A stretch of 64,000 nt of DNA. Source: Bradymonas sp963697525. Lineage in GTDB: Bacteria > Myxococcota_A > Bradymonadia > Bradymonadales > Bradymonadaceae. The position numbers and the translations under genes are program-made. Below, one piece after another: positions 31,709 through 40,388 of the stretch (positions are counted from its first letter, which is position 1; every line of letters starts with the position of its first letter). Under the pieces are notes generated by a model, which made no database searches, had not been told where the DNA came from, and saw only the letters and a list, made by a program, of their open reading frames with translations. Where the stretch lies: positions 6,014,001 through 6,078,000 of the forward strand of contig OY969087.1 of NCBI GenBank assembly GCA_963697525.1. Reading direction: 5' to 3'.

Positions 31709-34700
31709 AATTTCATCGCATCGACATCCAGAATATCAACTCGCTGTATGGCGACAACCCCATCGACCTCGACGGGCATTTTGCGGACGTGCCTCTGTAC
31801 CTGATCATGGGCCCGACCGGCTCGGGAAAGACCACGATCATGGACGCGGTCTGCCTGGCGCTATTCGGCACGACCCCGCGCCAGACGCATACGCGCAGCA
31901 CCATCGAGGTCGGCGACGAGGTCAACTCCAAAGGCACCGGGCGCTCGCGCGCCGAGGTGGTCTTCAGCGTGCTCGACGCCGCCCAGGGCGGCCGCACCCA
32001 CTACCGCGCGGTTTGGGAGTTCTGGCGCGCGCACGACCAACCCTACGGCAACCCCCAACGCCCACGCCGCGAGCTCCACGAGCGAGACAGCAACGGCGAG
32101 TGGACTGTGCTGGTCAGCAGCGACAAGGAGAAGGAATACGCCCCGCACTTCGAGCGGGTCCTGGGCGAGATGACCCTGCAGGACTTCCTTCGAAGCGTCA
32201 TGCTCGCCCAGGGCGAGTTTGCCGCGCTGTTGAAGGCCGACGAGTCCGAAAAAGCCTCCATCCTGGAGCGGCTGACCGACACGAGCGTCTACCTTCGGCT
32301 GGGACGCAAGGCGCACGAGAAGTGGCGAGAGGCCCGCGACAAGCTCGCGCGTCTCGACGACCGCGTCGACACATTCGAGGGGGCGTCCGCCGAGGACATC
32401 GCCGCCACCGAGGAGCGTCTGACGGCCAAAAAGAGCGACTACGCGGGGCTGGAAGCCTGGCGAGACGCGGCCGCCGAGCGCCGTCAGTGGCTCGAGCGCC
32501 ACGCGCGGCTCACTGAGGAGCTCGCCGCCGCCAAAAAAGCCCTGACCGATGCCCAACAGAACAAAAAAGAGAACGCCGCGGCGTTCGCCCGTCGCGACGC
32601 CGACCAGCGCGTCGGCCCGGCGCGGGCGCCGCTTCGCGAGGTGCGCCGGCTCGAGGGCGAACTCGACTCGCTCGACGAGACCATCCCGAAGCTTCGCGAC
32701 GATGCGCAGGCCCACAAGAGCGCCCTCACCAAGGCCAACGAGGCCGAGAAAAAGGCCAAAGCCAAGCTCGCCGAGGTGCTCGATGCCTTCCAGGAGATCA
32801 AGCCCGAAATCGAGGCGGCCAAGGCCATCAAGAACAGCCTCGCCGGCGTCCGAAAGCGCGTCAAACGCCTCGATGAAAAGGTCGCCACACGCGCCAAGGC
32901 GCTGAAAGCGGCTCGAGCGCAAGTTCAGTCAGCCGCCAGCAAGGTCGAGACGTGCGAGACCGCCTGCACCGCCGTGGCCGACAAGCTCGAGACCATCGCC
33001 GACGACGCGGGCCTGCACGATGCGCTCATCGCGATCCGACCCGAACTCGAGGCGCTCCACAAGCTCGAAGAACGCGTCCACAAGGCCGACAAGAAGCTTC
33101 GAAAGATCGACGAGGACCTCAGCCAAAAGCGCGAGCAAATCGAGCAGCTCGACGAGGCGCTCGCCGCCAAGAACGACGCGCTCGAGCCCCTGCAAAAGGC
33201 CGTCGAGCAGGCCAAGGCCCGCCTAGCCGACAACCTCGGCGAGGCCGAGCGCCCGCGCGAGCGCTACGACCAGATCGCCGAGCAGGTTCGAGAGCTCACG
33301 CGCCGCCGCGATGCGCTTGGCCAGCTCGTCGAGCAGGTCGATGACCACCGCGCCAAGCGCGACGCGCTGGACGAGCGCGCAAAACAGCTCAAAAGCGTCG
33401 AGGAGCAGCTCGCCGCGGCCAACGAGTCGCTGGAGGGCATCAAGACGAAGCGCGACGACCTCAAAGCTGCCATCGATGCGCATAAGGCCGACATCGAAAA
33501 GGTGGGCCAAAATCTTCTAGCCGCCGAGCTTCGCCGCACGCTCGAAGCGGACATGGCCTGCCCCGTATGTGGCGGAACCGACCATCCTCGGGTGCACGAA
33601 TACGGCGCCGAGGCGCTCGACGCGCAGGAAAAGAGCGATAAGGAGCGCCGCGCCGAGCTCGAGGAGCAGCTCAACAGCCTACGCGTCGAGCTGGCCGAGG
33701 TCGTCGGCGCGTTCGAAGCGAAGGAAAAACGCGTCGACGCGCTGACGCTGGAAGTCGCTCGCCTGTCGACGAGCCGCGAGGCCGCAAAAACAGCGCTCGA
33801 CACGGTGTCTGACACCATTGAGAAGACCGCCGCGAGCGTGGGCGAGTCCATCGCCGACGTCGACCTCTTCGCCGACGGTGCCCGCGACGGACTGGACGCA
33901 GTGGCCGAGGCACTGGACGAGAAGCTCGACACGCTCGATCGAGCGAAGACCGAGCTTAACGCGGCCGAGGATGCGCTCGAAAAAGCGCAGTCGCAGCTCG
34001 AGGAGGCCCGCACAGACATCGACGACGTCGAGGAGAAGCGAAAGGCGCTCGCCCTTTCCGTGGAGAACCTCGCTTCGAACCGCAAGAGCGCCAACGGCGA
34101 GCTCGATGACATCCACCGAGACTTCGAACTCGACCGCGACGACCTGCTGGAAGCCTTCGACTGCGCCGGCGTCCAGGTCGTCCGCGACGACGAGGGCAAC
34201 CCCGACTTCGCCGCCGCGATGGACCGCGCACAAAAGCGCGAGGCCGCCTTCCAGAAGGCCAAGCATGCTGTGGAGACAGCCGAAGAAGCGCTCGCCAAGG
34301 CCGCTCAGGCGCATGCCGACGCCAAGTCCGCGCGCGGCGTCGCCGAAGAGCAGCTCGCGGAAGCCACCGACGAGCGCGACGCCGTCAAACAAGAGGTCAA
34401 CGACCTCGAAGAGAAGCTTCGCGCCAAGCTCGGCGGTCGAGATCCCGACGAGGTCCAGAAGAAGCACGACGAACGCGTCGCAAGCGCGCGCCGCGCCAGG
34501 GAGGCTGCCGGCGAAGCGCGTCAGGAGGCCGAAAAGGCCGCCCAGAAAGCCAGCGACGCCCTCACCCACACCACCGAGCGCCGCACGACCGTGGCGGACG
34601 CGTTGAAAGGAGCGCGCGCGCAGCTCGACGAGGTCATCGCCACCATCGACGGCGTTTGCTCCGTCGAAGAAGTCGAAGCAGCCGTGCTCGCCGATGACGA

Positions 34701-35523
34701 GCGCGAGCGCCTGCACCAGGCGTGTGGTACCATCGAGACAGCGCTACGCGACGCCAAACGCGACATCGAGCGGCTAGAAAACGACCTCGGCGAGCACACC
34801 GACAGCAAGCCCGACGACTTCGCCCCCCAGTTGTACTCGCTGGAGACCTTGACGCGCGCCCAGGAGCAACTGGACCAGGCGCTGGTGACCTACAACCAGG
34901 CCATCGGCGCCCTTCGCACCGAGCTCGAGCAGATGCGCGACCGCGTCCAAAAGCACGCAACGCTCATCGCCGAGCGCGACGCCCAGCGCGAAGAATTTGA
35001 GGAGTGGAACGAGCTCAACACCCTCATCGGCGTGGGCAACGGCGAGCGCTTCAAACAATTCGCCCAGGCGCTCAACCTCGACCGCATCGTCGAGCGCGCC
35101 AACCGCCGCCTCGAGGAGTTGCACCCGCGCTACCGGCTCAAGACCCAGCACGACGCCGCCAGCGGCATGCCCACGCTGAACTTCGAGATCGTCGACACAT
35201 ACCACGCCGACCAGACGCGTCCGCTGAGCACCCTGTCGGGCGGCGAGACCTTCCTCGTCTCGCTGGCCCTGGCGCTGGCGCTGGCCGACCAGCAGCAGAT
35301 CAAAATGCCCATAGAGACGCTGTTCCTCGACGAGGGCTTCGGCACGCTGGACCGCAACGCCCTGCACAACTCGATCACCATCCTCAACGAGCTGCACGCC
35401 CGCGCCGGGCGCACCGTGGGTGTGATCAGCCACGTCGAGGCATTGCAGGAGCAGATCAACAGTCATATCATCGTCAAACCGCAGCAAGACGGCCGGTCCA
35501 CCATCGTCATCGAGCAGACGTGA
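31705..35523 (+). CDS. sbcC: Exonuclease subunit SbcC (Rad50/SMC-like ATPase)
   Basis: This 1272-residue ATPase is larger than E. coli SbcC (about 1050). The N-terminal half-site has Walker A MGPTGSGKTTIMDAVCLALF (about 35-54). Two very long Glu/Lys/Ala-rich coiled-coil arms flank a zinc-hook CPVCGGTDHP (Cys about 619 and 622). The C-terminal half-site has signature LSGGETFLVSLALALALAD (about 1176) and Walker B TLFLDEGFGTLD (about 1205). It starts at GTG 31705, inside the sbcD stop (GTGA), so translation is coupled. A 13-bp palindrome, GGTGTCTGACACC, lies in the second arm at 33804-33816. This subunit is intact although its partner SbcD is frameshifted. Confidence 0.95.
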   Translation: MKFHRIDIQNINSLYGDNPIDLDGHFADVPLYLIMGPTGSGKTTIMDAVCLALFGTTPRQTHTRSTIEVGDEVNSKGTGRSRAEVVFSVLDAAQGGRTHYRAVWEFWRAHDQPYGNPQRPRRELHERDSNGEWTVLVSSDKEKEYAPHFERVLGEMTLQDFLRSVMLAQGEFAALLKADESEKASILERLTDTSVYLRLGRKAHEKWREARDKLARLDDRVDTFEGASAEDIAATEERLTAKKSDYAGLEAWRDAAAERRQWLERHARLTEELAAAKKALTDAQQNKKENAAAFARRDADQRVGPARAPLREVRRLEGELDSLDETIPKLRDDAQAHKSALTKANEAEKKAKAKLAEVLDAFQEIKPEIEAAKAIKNSLAGVRKRVKRLDEKVATRAKALKAARAQVQSAASKVETCETACTAVADKLETIADDAGLHDALIAIRPELEALHKLEERVHKADKKLRKIDEDLSQKREQIEQLDEALAAKNDALEPLQKAVEQAKARLADNLGEAERPRERYDQIAEQVRELTRRRDALGQLVEQVDDHRAKRDALDERAKQLKSVEEQLAAANESLEGIKTKRDDLKAAIDAHKADIEKVGQNLLAAELRRTLEADMACPVCGGTDHPRVHEYGAEALDAQEKSDKERRAELEEQLNSLRVELAEVVGAFEAKEKRVDALTLEVARLSTSREAAKTALDTVSDTIEKTAASVGESIADVDLFADGARDGLDAVAEALDEKLDTLDRAKTELNAAEDALEKAQSQLEEARTDIDDVEEKRKALALSVENLASNRKSANGELDDIHRDFELDRDDLLEAFDCAGVQVVRDDEGNPDFAAAMDRAQKREAAFQKAKHAVETAEEALAKAAQAHADAKSARGVAEEQLAEATDERDAVKQEVNDLEEKLRAKLGGRDPDEVQKKHDERVASARRAREAAGEARQEAEKAAQKASDALTHTTERRTTVADALKGARAQLDEVIATIDGVCSVEEVEAAVLADDERERLHQACGTIETALRDAKRDIERLENDLGEHTDSKPDDFAPQLYSLETLTRAQEQLDQALVTYNQAIGALRTELEQMRDRVQKHATLIAERDAQREEFEEWNELNTLIGVGNGERFKQFAQALNLDRIVERANRRLEELHPRYRLKTQHDAASGMPTLNFEIVDTYHADQTRPLSTLSGGETFLVSLALALALADQQQIKMPIETLFLDEGFGTLDRNALHNSITILNELHARAGRTVGVISHVEALQEQINSHIIVKPQQDGRSTIVIEQT

Positions 35524-35528
35524 CCACC

Positions 35529-35981
35529 ATGAACCTATCACCACGATTCGTCGGCCTTATCCTCGTATTTTGCATCGTGGGCGCGGTGGCGACTCTGAGC
35601 GGCGAGCCGGCGCAAACCCGCGAGCGCAACCCGTCGACGCTGCTCACCCTGGTGTTGCACCAGACCAAGGACCAGAGCGTCGAGGAGTTCCAGCAGCAAC
35701 TGCGCGACAATCACTTCCAGCAGGCGTTTCCGCCCGACGGAGTCGAAATCGTCTCGTGGACCGGCGTGGTGGGCATGGGTTACGTGATCACCATGCGCCT
35801 TCCCAACTACAAAGTCCCCGAGGTGCGACACGCCATCAACGCCCGCAAGTGGGGTGACATCACGCCCAAACTGTACTCGGCGTACGACTTCGAGCCGTTC
35901 TGGCACGACATGGGCGGCCAGACGAACAGCCAGCCCGATCGCTACGCACAGGCCCCCCCGCGCATGCTCATTGCGCCGTGA
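35529..35981 (+). CDS. Small exported protein in the sbcC-helicase operon, unknown
   Basis: The 150-residue product has a hydrophobic N-terminal segment (FVGLILVFCIVGAVATLSG, about 7-25), either a signal peptide or anchor. A compact domain follows with LTLVLHQTKDQSVEEFQQQL and VVGMGYVITMRLPNYKV, a beta-alpha-beta pattern that could be a ferredoxin-like fold. I do not recognise the family with confidence. It starts 5 bases after the sbcC stop and its TGA overlaps the GTG of the helicase gene (35978-35981), so it belongs to the same unit. An exported protein between two cytoplasmic DNA enzymes is unexpected. Confidence 0.7.
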   Translation: MNLSPRFVGLILVFCIVGAVATLSGEPAQTRERNPSTLLTLVLHQTKDQSVEEFQQQLRDNHFQQAFPPDGVEIVSWTGVVGMGYVITMRLPNYKVPEVRHAINARKWGDITPKLYSAYDFEPFWHDMGGQTNSQPDRYAQAPPRMLIAP

Positions 35982-38900
35982 ACGATCCCACTGACGTCGA
36001 ACAGCCCGTTTTGCAGCCGGCCACGAGCGCGCCGAAGGCCGCGGCGCGCATCCGCGGGCGCCTGGAGCAGTTGCGCGACCGCTTCGTGGCGGTCAGCCTG
36101 CGCAGCCGGTCGCTAAGGCTGCGGCGCACCACGCGCACCGGGGCGTTCGATCTGGCGCGGCTGGCCGACGAGCAGCCGGCGACGCTCGATGCGCTGCGGG
36201 GCGTGCTCGGCAACGAGGACGCCGCGCCCACGCGCCTCGCGCCCGATTCGGACGCGCTCGACGCCGATATCGGTCGTGTGGCCAGGGCCGCTCGCGAAGA
36301 GCATATGGAGACCGGCGCCGACAACCTGGCGGTGGGCTGGCCCATCTTGGAGGGCGCCTGCGCCGACGGCACGTGGCTGCGCGCGCCGCTGTTGCTCTAT
36401 CCGGTCAAGTTGGAGCGCACCGACACCGGCCGGCTGTGTTGGGCGCTGACGCCGCGCGGCTTGCCGGAGGTCAACGAGCCGCTCATCCAGGCGTTCGTGC
36501 GCCTGGAGGGGTTGCGCCTGTCGCGCGACGACCTGCTCGCCTTCGACGACGACGGGTTGTTGGCCGTCGACGACCCGACGTGGCGGGCGCTGGTGGACTA
36601 CCTGCGAGACGCGGGCCTGGCGGTCGACGCCGCCGAAGGCCTGCCCGCGCTGAGCGAGCTGCCCGCGCGCGACGCCGAGGCCAGCGCGGCGGCGACCGCT
36701 GGTCAGTTCGAGCTGCATCACCACCTGGTGTTGGGGCGCTTTCCGCTGTCGGCGTCGAGCATCGTGCTGGACTATGACGAGCTTTTGAGCCTGCCCGACG
36801 AGCATTTGCTGGGCGACGACCTGGGGCTGGCGCTGGATCTGTTGCGCGTCGACGAGTCCACGTTGGACGACATCGAGACGCACGAACTCGACGACCAGCC
36901 CACCTCCGAGCACCCCGCATCCGACCAGCCTCCCCTGGGCCAACATAGCCCTCTTGGCGAGCTTCGCCGCTGGCAGGTGCTCGCCTCCGACGCCAGTCAG
37001 GACGCGGTCTTTCGCTACCTGGAGGCGGTGGCATCGAGCCCCGCCGCCGAGCGCGGCGTCGTCGTTCAGGGCCCGCCGGGCACCGGCAAGTCCCAGCTCA
37101 TCGCCAACCTGCTCGCCGCCTGCGTGGGCCGCGGGCAACGCGTGCTCCTGGTGTGCCAGAAGCGGGCCGCGCTCGACGTCGTCGCCGACCGGTTGAGCGC
37201 GTTGGGGATGGCGGAGCCAGTGGCGCTGGTCCACGACGTCCAGCGCGACCGCAACGACATCTGCGCGGCCATCGCCGGCACGCTCGAGCGAGGCATCAGC
37301 GGCGGCGAGCTCGACACCGCCGGTCTGGAGCGCCAGATCGAGGCGGCCGGCGCCGACCACTACCGGGCGCTGAACCGGCTGGAGTCGCGCGCGGGCGCTG
37401 CACAACAGGCCTACCGGCGACTGTCCGGCGCCGACGATCCGCGCCCCGGCCTGGCCGAGCTGCTCGAGCGCGCGCTCGACGACGATGGCCGCGAGCTGCC
37501 CGACCTGCGCGCGTATGCCGCCGATATCGCTCGAGGCGACCTCGACGCGCACCTGCCCTTCGTGGAGTCGGTCGCCCCCGAGACCTACCCCTTGGCCTGG
37601 CCGCATCCGTTGGCTCGACGCGGCGACTTTGGCGGCCTCGACGCCGACGCGTTGGACGCGCTCTTCGCGCGGCTGGAGGCGCTCGACGCCCTCTTCGCAG
37701 AGCTGGAACGCCCCGCCGCCCAGATGACGCCCGGCGAGGCCCGACGGCGCGACGAGCTGTGGCGCGACGCCGCTCCACTGCTCGACCTTCTGGACAGCGA
37801 GGATACCGACGACGTCGAGAGCTTCGCGCTGTTCTGGGTGTGGACCGACGGCCAGGTCGCCACCGGCGAATGGAACCGGGTCATGCGAACCCTCGAAGCC
37901 GCGCGCGAGCGCCTTGCGCCGGTGCCCTACGAGCTCGTCATGGCCAGACGAAAGACGCTGGAGACCTGGGAGGCCCAACTGGCGAGGCTGGCCGAGCTGC
38001 GCACCCACTGGTACCGCTTCGCGCTGCCGGAGTTCTGGCGGCTGCGCAAGGTGCCCGGCCACATCCTCGACCACTGTAACTCGTTGGTGTCGAGCAGCGG
38101 CTCGGCGGGCGTGCCCGTCGACGTCGCCGCGCTGGTCGACCAGGCCCTGGCGTGGAGCGACTTCATTGGCGAGCTTCCCACGGACAATCCGCTGTTCGAG
38201 TTTGGCTTCGACGGCGATCCGCGAACCATCGACGATGCCATCGAGACGCTGAAGACTCAGCACCGCCGGGTGCGCTGCGCGCACGAGCTGCACCGGGCGT
38301 TGGCCCAGGTGGGCGCGGCCTACGCCGAGCTTCCGCAGTTGGACCCGCTGCTCGAGCAAGCGCCCGGCGAGGCGCCGTTTTTCGCCGCGGCGCTGGCCGA
38401 CCGGCACCGAGCGCAAGCTCTGGCCGCCATCGACGACGCCCTCGACAGCCTCGTTCGGGCAATTGCGAGCGCGTTTCGCCGGGAGCTACTCGACCTCGCC
38501 AGCGTCGGCGATATTGCGTCGGCGCGCGCGCAGCTCGCCGCGTTTTTGCAGGCCCGTTCGGACGCCGACGAAGCCGCCCGCCAGGACGCGGTGAGCGCGA
38601 CGAAGCCAGCATGGCTGCGCGCCTTCTTGCGCCGCTGGAAGCCCGGCGCGGGCGGCGTTGCCAGGGTGAGCGACGATGTGCGCACCGCCGTCGAGCGCGC
38701 CTGGATCGACTGCTGGCTCGACGGGCAGAGCGTGCGCGCGGTCGAGGCCCCGCTGGTCGCCGCCGAGCAGCGCCAGCGCCTGGCCGACGCGCTTGGGCGC
38801 TGCCACGAGGTCGCCGGGCGCGGCATCGTGGCGCAATTCTACGGCCGACTGGTGCGCAGTTTTGCCGCGTCGTCTTCTCCCGCCGACCACCGCCGCGCCA

Positions 38901-40366
38901 TGCGCAAGCTGGCCGCCGACGCACGCCGAAAGCGCTCGCGCAAGACCCTACGCCAGCTCATCGACGCCTACTGGGACCAGGGTCTGGCGCAGGTGCGCCC
39001 GGCCTGGTGTTGCTCGCCGGAGTCGGTCGCCGCGATGTTCCCGCTGCGGGCGGGCTTGTTCGACGTGGTCATCTTCGATGAGGCCAGCCAATGCCCGGTC
39101 GAGTCGGCGCTGCCGGCGCTGCTGCGCGCCCAGACCGCCGTCATCGCCGGCGACGACCAGCAGATGCCGCCCAGCCACTTCTTTCGGGCCTCGCCGGATG
39201 TGAGCGACGACGAGGACAGCTCGCTTCTGGCCAGCGTGTCCATCCTGTCGCTGGCGCGGGCGTGCTACCCGGGCGTGACGCTGCAGTGGCATTATCGGTC
39301 GCACCACGAGGAGCTCGTCGCCCTGTCCAACGCCGCGTTCTACGGCGGACAGTTGGTGACCGCGCCATCGAGCGAGCCGTATATTTCGACGGATATCGAG
39401 GGACTTCACTGGGAGCCGGTCGACGGGGTGTGGGAGGAGAACCGCAACCGCGTCGAGGCCGGCCGCGTCGTCGAGCTCATCGGCGACTTCCTCGCGGTCG
39501 TCGGCCCCGACGGCCACCCGCCGACGGTGGGCGTGGTCACGTTCAACCGCAAGCAGTCCGAGCTGGTTGAGTTGTTGGTCGAGCAACGCGCCGCGCGCGA
39601 TGCGCACTTCGCAGAGCTGCTCGCGCGCGACCGGCGGCGACCGGTGGTCGACCAACTCTTCGTGCGCAACCTGGAGAACGTGCAGGGAAACGAGCGCGAC
39701 CTCATCATCATGTCGCCGGGCTACGGGCCCAGCGAGCCCGGCGGGCCAGTGCACGCGCGCTTCGGCCCGCTCAACCTCGACGGCGGCCACAAGCGCCTCA
39801 ACGTGGCCATCACTCGCGCGCGGCTGGGCCTGTGGCTGGTCACCTCCATCGTGCCCGAGCGCCTGGACGTCTCCAACACCACCCATCCGGGCCCACGGGT
39901 CTTCGACGCCTACCTGCGGTTTGTGCGCGCCCACTCCACCGGCGACGTGGACGGGGTGCACGAGATCCTCGCCCAGGTGCGCGGCCTGGGCCTGGCTGGA
40001 CGGTCGTCGGGCCCGGCGCCAAGCGCGACCAGCGGCGGCTTCGACCTGGGCGGCGCGGCCACCGGCAGCCGCGTGTTGGACGAGCTCGCCCGTGCCCTCG
40101 AGCGCCGCGGCTGCCAGGTGCGCCGCGACGTCGGACTGGGAAGCCAACGCCTGGACCTGGCCGTTCGCCGCCGCGACGATCAGCCGTGGCAGCTCGGCGT
40201 GGATTGCCGCGGCTTTCTGCGCCAGCCCGAGCCCCTGTCACGCGACGTTTACCTGCCGGCCTTCTGGCAACGCCAGGGCTGGACGATCACCCGGGTCAGC
40301 CCGGGCATGTGGCGCGAGCGCGCCGACGAGGTCATCGACGAACTGCTCGCACTGACGGAGCGTTGA
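35978..40366 (+). CDS. SF1 (AAA_11/AAA_12, DNA2/UPF1-like) helicase with C-terminal Vsr-like nuclease domain
   Basis: The 1462-residue protein has an N-terminal part (1-320) with DUF4011-like features (helical, Asp-rich, PLLLYPVKLER). The split helicase core follows: motif I GPPGTGKSQLIANLLA (about 364), motif II FDEASQC (about 1031), motif III GDDQQMPPSHFF, later motifs VVTFNRKQSELVELL, NVQGNERDLIIMS and RLNVAITRAR. Helical insertions lie between motifs I and II. The last 100 residues resemble a Vsr/PD-(D/E)XK endonuclease: LERRGCQVRRDVGLGSQRLDLAV then LGVDCRGF. The usual second acid of related proteins (GIECDG) is Asp here, so activity is uncertain. Proteins of this design occur in defence contexts (family knowledge). 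The GTG start overlaps the previous stop. Confidence 0.85.
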   Translation: MNDPTDVEQPVLQPATSAPKAAARIRGRLEQLRDRFVAVSLRSRSLRLRRTTRTGAFDLARLADEQPATLDALRGVLGNEDAAPTRLAPDSDALDADIGRVARAAREEHMETGADNLAVGWPILEGACADGTWLRAPLLLYPVKLERTDTGRLCWALTPRGLPEVNEPLIQAFVRLEGLRLSRDDLLAFDDDGLLAVDDPTWRALVDYLRDAGLAVDAAEGLPALSELPARDAEASAAATAGQFELHHHLVLGRFPLSASSIVLDYDELLSLPDEHLLGDDLGLALDLLRVDESTLDDIETHELDDQPTSEHPASDQPPLGQHSPLGELRRWQVLASDASQDAVFRYLEAVASSPAAERGVVVQGPPGTGKSQLIANLLAACVGRGQRVLLVCQKRAALDVVADRLSALGMAEPVALVHDVQRDRNDICAAIAGTLERGISGGELDTAGLERQIEAAGADHYRALNRLESRAGAAQQAYRRLSGADDPRPGLAELLERALDDDGRELPDLRAYAADIARGDLDAHLPFVESVAPETYPLAWPHPLARRGDFGGLDADALDALFARLEALDALFAELERPAAQMTPGEARRRDELWRDAAPLLDLLDSEDTDDVESFALFWVWTDGQVATGEWNRVMRTLEAARERLAPVPYELVMARRKTLETWEAQLARLAELRTHWYRFALPEFWRLRKVPGHILDHCNSLVSSSGSAGVPVDVAALVDQALAWSDFIGELPTDNPLFEFGFDGDPRTIDDAIETLKTQHRRVRCAHELHRALAQVGAAYAELPQLDPLLEQAPGEAPFFAAALADRHRAQALAAIDDALDSLVRAIASAFRRELLDLASVGDIASARAQLAAFLQARSDADEAARQDAVSATKPAWLRAFLRRWKPGAGGVARVSDDVRTAVERAWIDCWLDGQSVRAVEAPLVAAEQRQRLADALGRCHEVAGRGIVAQFYGRLVRSFAASSSPADHRRAMRKLAADARRKRSRKTLRQLIDAYWDQGLAQVRPAWCCSPESVAAMFPLRAGLFDVVIFDEASQCPVESALPALLRAQTAVIAGDDQQMPPSHFFRASPDVSDDEDSSLLASVSILSLARACYPGVTLQWHYRSHHEELVALSNAAFYGGQLVTAPSSEPYISTDIEGLHWEPVDGVWEENRNRVEAGRVVELIGDFLAVVGPDGHPPTVGVVTFNRKQSELVELLVEQRAARDAHFAELLARDRRRPVVDQLFVRNLENVQGNERDLIIMSPGYGPSEPGGPVHARFGPLNLDGGHKRLNVAITRARLGLWLVTSIVPERLDVSNTTHPGPRVFDAYLRFVRAHSTGDVDGVHEILAQVRGLGLAGRSSGPAPSATSGGFDLGGAATGSRVLDELARALERRGCQVRRDVGLGSQRLDLAVRRRDDQPWQLGVDCRGFLRQPEPLSRDVYLPAFWQRQGWTITRVSPGMWRERADEVIDELLALTER

Positions 40367-40388
40367 AACCTGGGCACGCCGCCTGCAC

